Shown here: positions 60,625 through 64,000 of the stretch, piece by piece
How the letters are laid out: each line of letters begins with the position of its first letter
Numbering within the stretch: position 1 is the stretch's first letter
Assembly: GCF_021533835.1 (NCBI RefSeq)
Contig: NZ_JAKFYQ010000002.1
Coordinates: 496,001-560,000 of the forward strand
Direction: 5' to 3'
Origin: Synechococcus sp. Nb3U1
GTDB lineage: Bacteria; Cyanobacteriota; Cyanobacteriia; Thermostichales; Thermostichaceae
DNA length: 64,000 nucleotides
Notes under the pieces: model-generated
Database searches by the model: none
Told to the model about the DNA's origin: nothing
Seen by the model: the letters and a program-made list of their open reading frames with translations, nothing else
Made by a program: the position numbers and the translations under genes

Positions 60625-61227
60625 TCAAACGGCAGCGAAGAACTCCTTAGATTTCACCGGGTCGGGATTCATGGTTTTTTGGCCGGGCTGCCAGTTGGCC
60701 GGGCAGACTTCATCCGGATGGGTTTGCACATACTGGATGGCTTGCAGGATGCGCAAGGTTTCATCTACGCTCCGACCAAAGGCGAGGTTGTTGATGGTGG
60801 AGTACTGGATAATGCCTTCTTTATCAATGATGAACAGGCCACGCAGGGCGACGCCCGCCTCCGGATCTAAGACATTGTACGCAGCGCTGATCTCTTTTTT
60901 CAGGTCAGACACTAAAGGATATTTCAGCTCACCCACACCCCCGGCTTTGCGGTCGGTTTGAGTCCAAGCCAAGTGAGAGTATTCGCTATCCACAGAAACA
61001 CCCAGGATTTCGGTATCCAGGTTGGCAAAGTCGGCGTAGCGATCGCTAAAGGCCGTGATCTCAGTGGGGCAGACAAAGGTGAAGTCCAAAGGATAGAAGA
61101 ACAGCACCACATACTTTTTGCCCTTGTAGTCCGAGAGCTTGACCGTCTTGAATTCCATGTCGTAGACGGCAGTGGCAGAAAAATCTGGGGCGGACTGGCC
61201 GACGCGCAGACATCCTTCCTGAGACAT
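60625..61227 (-). CDS. 2-Cys peroxiredoxin
   Basis: 200 residues. [13 protein letters not shown] holds the peroxidatic Cys53 and [13 protein letters not shown] the resolving Cys175; [10 protein letters not shown] and the YF-like tail are typical of the sensitive eukaryotic-type 2-Cys group. It reduces H2O2 and alkyl hydroperoxides with thioredoxin, protecting the photosynthetic machinery in the cytosol. A likely promoter lies at 61277-61305. Confidence 0.96.
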   Translation of the reverse strand: MSQEGCLRVGQSAPDFSATAVYDMEFKTVKLSDYKGKKYVVLFFYPLDFTFVCPTEITAFSDRYADFANLDTEILGVSVDSEYSHLAWTQTDRKAGGVGELKYPLVSDLKKEISAAYNVLDPEAGVALRGLFIIDKEGIIQYSTINNLAFGRSVDETLRILQAIQYVQTHPDEVCPANWQPGQKTMNPDPVKSKEFFAAV

Positions 61228-61276
61228 AAGTCAAGGCTCCTTATAGTAGAGTGACGTGGGAGTGTAAACCAAACTT

Positions 61277-61305
61277 AATATACCATACTCATAACGAGTT
61301 TGTCT
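61277..61305 (-). promoter_or_regulatory. Likely promoter of 2-Cys peroxiredoxin
   Basis: On the minus strand AGACAA (61305-61300) and TATATT (61282-61277) are 17 bp apart, and the TATATT lies 50 bp before the start codon. The -10 is a good match, the -35 a weaker one. Confidence 0.4.
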
Positions 61306-61426
61306 TACTGAGGATGAGGGAGGATCCCTGGGGGGATAAGCCCCAGGGGATGTCAATGATCCTCTATTGATACAGCAGCCCGACAGGTTCATCTTTTCCC
61401 GTTTGTAGCCCAGGGATCCCGTCGTC

Positions 61427-61654
61427 ATGAGGGTGGCTCTAGAGTTCCTCTATCACTTCTGTTGCGATCACTGTCAGCGTTGGTGGAGCCAGGCGGATGT
61501 GGAGCCGCAGCCAGGGGATCAACTGTATTGCCCCCACTGTGGCTTTCAAAACCGCATCGAACGCATCGACACCTTCCGCAATGCCCTGCGGGGAAGCTGC
61601 CTGATCCGTCCCCCTGATGGAGTCTCGGTAGAATCTGGTAAGCAAAGCACCTAG
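61427..61654 (+). CDS. Small zinc-ribbon-like protein
   Basis: 75 residues. CCDHCQRWW and YCPHCGFQN form two CxxC knuckles 24 residues apart, as in a zinc ribbon. The family is not recognised. The end (IRPPDGVSVESGKQST) is probably disordered. It stands alone on the plus strand. Confidence 0.6.
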   Translation: MRVALEFLYHFCCDHCQRWWSQADVEPQPGDQLYCPHCGFQNRIERIDTFRNALRGSCLIRPPDGVSVESGKQST

Positions 61655-61750
61655 ATATCGGTGAACAGCCCCTAGAGGACGGGGATCAAGCTCAGGACAA
61701 GCGATCCCCAGGTTTATCAGGATTTAGATCCAGGTTCTCAACCCAACCCT

Positions 61751-62032
61751 TCACCCATTCACCGCGTCCGCCAGGATCCCTAGCTCAGGGGGTAACCATT
61801 GGTAGCGAGTGGGTTCAACCTCAGGCATTGCCGAATCCAACAAGCAGCGGCAAGGCCGCCGTTCCTCCAACATGGTGGTGGAACATGAGCAGCTGTAGAT
61901 CTCCAGATAGTCGTCGGGATCCGCCTCAAAAATGGCATGCTGGCCAGGGAAGAGGGTGCGCTCCCAATGACCGGGGATCGTTCGGATCACCTGAACCTGA
62001 CCGGAACCATTGATGAAGGCGTATCTTTTCAT
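61751..62032 (-). CDS. DUF1830 protein
   Basis: 93 residues. RYAFINGSGQVQVIRTIPGHWERTLFPGQHAIFEADPDDYLEIYSCS is the DUF1830 core found in cyanobacteria. Function unknown. A Cys-rich stretch (YSCSCSTTM...CRCLL) follows. ATG at 62030-62032; the gap to the FBP/SBPase gene is 259 bp and divergent. Confidence 0.78.
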   Translation of the reverse strand: MKRYAFINGSGQVQVIRTIPGHWERTLFPGQHAIFEADPDDYLEIYSCSCSTTMLEERRPCRCLLDSAMPEVEPTRYQWLPPELGILADAVNG

Positions 62033-62291
62033 TGCGCTTTTTTTAATGGGGTTAAGAAAAACTTATTGCCTTTAAGCCAGGGTATCACCCCCTATCCCCG
62101 AGCGACAATAGCAAGCTGCCAAGACGGGGATCGCTCTTGCTGCTTGACTTTGGGCGATTTGTTCTTTCAGATTATTCCAGACAAGAAAATCGGATCCCGA
62201 GAAGAAGCCTGCCCTGGTAAACTAAGAAGAACAATCTGAAGACATCCTTAAGTTGGTCTTAATCATTCCGACATCACCAAGGGAGCACGCC

Positions 62292-63332
62292 GTGGACAAT
62301 AAGTTGGGACTGGAAATTATCGAAGTTGTGGAACAGGCCGCTATTGCCTCCGCCCGTTGGATGGGAAAAGGGGACAACAAGACTGCCGACCAGGTAGCCG
62401 TGGAAGCGATGCGGGAAAAGATGAACCAGATCCTGATGCGCGGACGGATCGTGATTGGTGAAGGCACCCGTGACGAAGCCCCCATGCTCTATATCGGCGA
62501 AGAGGTGGGCATTTGCACCCGCCCAGATGCGGATCAATTCTGCCGCCTCGAGGAGTTGGTGGAAATTGATATTGCGGTGGATCCCTGCGAGGGGACCAAC
62601 TTGGTGGCCAAGGGGCAGAACGGCTCTATGGCGGTGCTGGCCATTTCCGAAAAAGGCGGCCTCCTCAATGCCCCGGACATCTACATGCAAAAGCTGGCGG
62701 CTCCCCCCCAAGCCAAGGGCAAAGTCCACATCGACTATCCCCCCGAAAAGAACCTACAAATCATCGCCGAAAGCTTGGATCGGGAGATCTCCGACCTGAC
62801 GGTGATCGTTATGGATCGCAAGCGCCACGCTCAACTCATCCAACAAATCCGCAACACTGGGGCACGGGTGAAGCTGATCACCGATGGGGATATCTCGGCA
62901 GCCCTCTCGGCGGGCTTTAACGGCTCCGGTATCCATGCCCTGATGGGGATCGGGGCTGCTCCAGAGGGGGTCATTTCCGCGGCAGCCTTGCGCTGCTTAG
63001 GAGCCCATTTCCAAGGGCGGCTGATCTACGACCCTGAAGTGGTGCAGGCGGGTACCTATTTGCCCCCGATCGAAGAAACCCGGCGGGAACTCAAAGAGAA
63101 GGGCATTGAGGATCCAGACAAGGTTTGGGAATGTGAAGAGCTAGCTAGCGGTCAGGAAGTCCTCTTTGCAGCCACAGGAATCACCGATGGCGACCTAATG
63201 AAGGGGGTACGTTTCTTCGGCGGTGGGGCCCGTACTGAGTCTTTGATCATCTCCAGCCAATCCCGCACCGTCCGCTTCGTGGATACCATCCACATGAAAG
63301 ATGGCCAGCCACGCGGCTTACAACTGCGCTGA
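62292..63332 (+). CDS. glpX: Class II fructose-1,6-/sedoheptulose-1,7-bisphosphatase
   Basis: 346 residues from the GTG at 62292, seven bases after GGGAG; the open frame to 62253 is not used. [37 protein letters not shown]-like [25 protein letters not shown] and [13 protein letters not shown] are class II FBPase/SBPase motifs. In cyanobacteria the enzyme serves both Calvin-cycle steps and gluconeogenesis and depends on Mg2+ and thiol reduction. hemA follows 328 bp later on the same strand. Confidence 0.96.
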   Translation: MDNKLGLEIIEVVEQAAIASARWMGKGDNKTADQVAVEAMREKMNQILMRGRIVIGEGTRDEAPMLYIGEEVGICTRPDADQFCRLEELVEIDIAVDPCEGTNLVAKGQNGSMAVLAISEKGGLLNAPDIYMQKLAAPPQAKGKVHIDYPPEKNLQIIAESLDREISDLTVIVMDRKRHAQLIQQIRNTGARVKLITDGDISAALSAGFNGSGIHALMGIGAAPEGVISAAALRCLGAHFQGRLIYDPEVVQAGTYLPPIEETRRELKEKGIEDPDKVWECEELASGQEVLFAATGITDGDLMKGVRFFGGGARTESLIISSQSRTVRFVDTIHMKDGQPRGLQLR

Positions 63333-63660
63333 GGGATCCCGTTGCACAGACGGACTGCATGGGCGGCTTTCCGATGGCGAAGGTCGCCTCTGTTTTCTGT
63401 ATCTCATTGGGAAGATTACGAAATCTATCGAATTTGGCCCGCAAAAAACGTAATAACTCTTCAGCAAAATCCTGCAAAACCCGCTCGATACTGGTTCTAG
63501 GGTTTAGGTAGGCTGAGAAAAGTTGCCTAACCTTGCTGGACTCAGGCGAAGGGAGTTCCTCCGCATCGGTCACGGCTTTCCGGTTCTCTCTGAAACAAAA
63601 TTTGCTTTTGTTCAGGGTTGCTGTTTTTAATAACTTTCTGTGTAGAGACGACGGAGAGGC
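63333..63660. other. Leader region of hemA
   Basis: 328 bp between the FBP/SBPase stop and hemA. A minus-strand frame crosses it (63247-63780) but runs into both neighbours and I do not support it. The region has a near-perfect palindrome CTGAAACAAAA/TTTTGTTCAG (63590-63615) 45 bp before the hemA ATG, then an AT-rich stretch. Confidence 0.6.
63590..63615. promoter_or_regulatory. Palindrome upstream of hemA
   Basis: CTGAAACAAAA (63590-63600) and TTTTGTTCAG (63606-63615) are inverted copies with one extra A in the left arm and a five-base spacer. It could be an operator for hemA or the stem of a terminator for the upstream gene; it is followed by CTGTTTTTAATAA. Confidence 0.4.
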
Positions 63661-64000
63661 ATGTTTATCGCGGTTGTCGGTCTTAGCCATCGCACGGCTC
63701 CTGTGGAAATTCGGGAGCAACTCAGCATTCCTGAGATGGAGGTGGGGGATACGATCCAGCAGCTTTGCGCCTACCCTCACATCGAGGAAGCTGCGATCCT
63801 CAGCACCTGTAATCGGCTAGAAGTCTATATCGTCACCCCAGAAATGGAGAGTGGCGTACGGCAGACGATGCAGTTTTTGGCCGAATCCAAAGGGATCCCG
63901 TTGGCCCAACTGCGTCCCCATTTGTTCACCCTCATCTACCAAGACGCCGCTATGCACCTGATCCGGGTGGCCGCCGGTCTGGATAGCTTGGTGCTAGGGG
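63661..64000 (+). CDS. hemA: Glutamyl-tRNA reductase, N-terminal part (3' end outside window)
   Basis: 113 residues before the window ends. [25 protein letters not shown] and [18 protein letters not shown] (catalytic Cys50) are diagnostic; [12 protein letters not shown] begins the next conserved block. The enzyme makes glutamate-1-semialdehyde, the first committed step of haem, chlorophyll and bilin synthesis. The start ATG at 63661 is preceded by GGAGAGGC. Confidence 0.95.
   Translation, partial: MFIAVVGLSHRTAPVEIREQLSIPEMEVGDTIQQLCAYPHIEEAAILSTCNRLEVYIVTPEMESGVRQTMQFLAESKGIPLAQLRPHLFTLIYQDAAMHLIRVAAGLDSLVLG

Noticed and set aside
61322-61351. ATCCCTGGGG...CCCCAGGGGAT hairpin upstream of peroxiredoxin, considered as an operator or terminator
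   Set aside because: Has a bulge and no T-tract, and the iterated GGATCC motif makes such pairings frequent here by chance.
63247-63780. 177-residue minus-strand frame across the hemA leader
   Set aside because: It overlaps the ends of two certain genes on the other strand. The middle part looks protein-like, but there is no family match and no ribosome site.
1-64000. CRISPR array, intact insertion sequence, prophage or integrated element
   Set aside because: I saw no regularly spaced repeats, transposase, integrase or phage structural genes; only the 109-bp relics and two decayed genes point to past mobility.

Overview
The window is a compact piece of a cyanobacterial chromosome. The evidence is psaD (photosystem I), petN (cytochrome b6f), biliverdin reductase, glgC, a class II FBP/SBPase, glutamyl-tRNA reductase, a phytochrome without an N-terminal PAS domain, a LabA-like NYN protein and many cyanobacteria-only families (DUF1350, DUF1830, DUF2854, DUF3318, Npun_F0494, PSII S4 protein). 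The phytochrome resembles the SyA-Cph1/SyB-Cph1 type of the hot-spring Synechococcus JA-3-3Ab/JA-2-3B'a (Thermostichus) group, and GGATCC/GGGATCCC is extraordinarily frequent while the usual HIP1 octamer GCGATCGC is rare. I infer a Thermostichus-like or neighbouring thermophilic Synechococcus; this is inference, not a database result.

Layout. 1-6.8 kb: the 3' part of dnaG, bvdR, two small minus-strand genes, a DUF1350 hydrolase, tRNA-His(GTG), a PSII S4 protein, a GvpL/F-family gene and DUF3318. 6.8-8.5 kb: an accessory patch with a 109-bp mobile-element relic and an EndoU-type toxin gene. 8.5-17.6 kb: an esterase, cytosine deaminase, YggT, an ABC1 kinase, glgC, a ParA-like ATPase overlapping a coiled-coil partner, and ATP sulfurylase. 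17.7-26.6 kb: copper amine oxidase, DUF2854 with a second 109-bp relic beside it, an Orn/Lys/Arg decarboxylase, a CNNM/CorC protein, PepSY, a thioredoxin-fold protein and TatD. 26.8-32.9 kb: the phytochrome kinase, DUF309, petN with a 53-residue membrane protein, a START-like protein, succinate-semialdehyde dehydrogenase and an S4 protein. 33-34.7 kb: an exported cupredoxin/ferritin-like cluster. 34.9-39.9 kb: a WecG-type glycosyltransferase, ftsE-ftsX, tatA, a broken Rpn-family gene and purU. 40-48 kb: an ABC importer, a GvpV-like gene, an M14 carboxypeptidase, a tandem oligopeptide ABC ATPase, a cystathionine gamma-synthase-like enzyme and a decayed Uma2 gene. 48.5-54.4 kb: a sulfatase-fold protein with a LapA-like protein, a Calx-beta lipoprotein, a transmembrane Ser/Thr kinase with TPRs, and remA. 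54.5-64 kb: xth behind a URC1-type GTP cyclohydrolase II, sfsA, a LabA-like gene, the third 109-bp relic, a methyltransferase/degenerate-ureohydrolase pair, psaD, 2-Cys peroxiredoxin, the FBP/SBPase gene and the start of hemA.

Most genes are housekeeping or metabolic and lie in short operons of one to three genes. No CRISPR array, rRNA, intact insertion sequence or phage region is seen. The most unusual features are the EndoU toxin with no visible immunity gene, the 109-bp repeat family (one copy supplies a gene's stop codon), the GGGATCCC motif that also forms terminator stems, a phytochrome tongue with Cys in place of the normally conserved Arg, a ParA/coiled-coil pair, a ureohydrolase-fold protein that has lost metal ligands, and orphan gas-vesicle-family genes.
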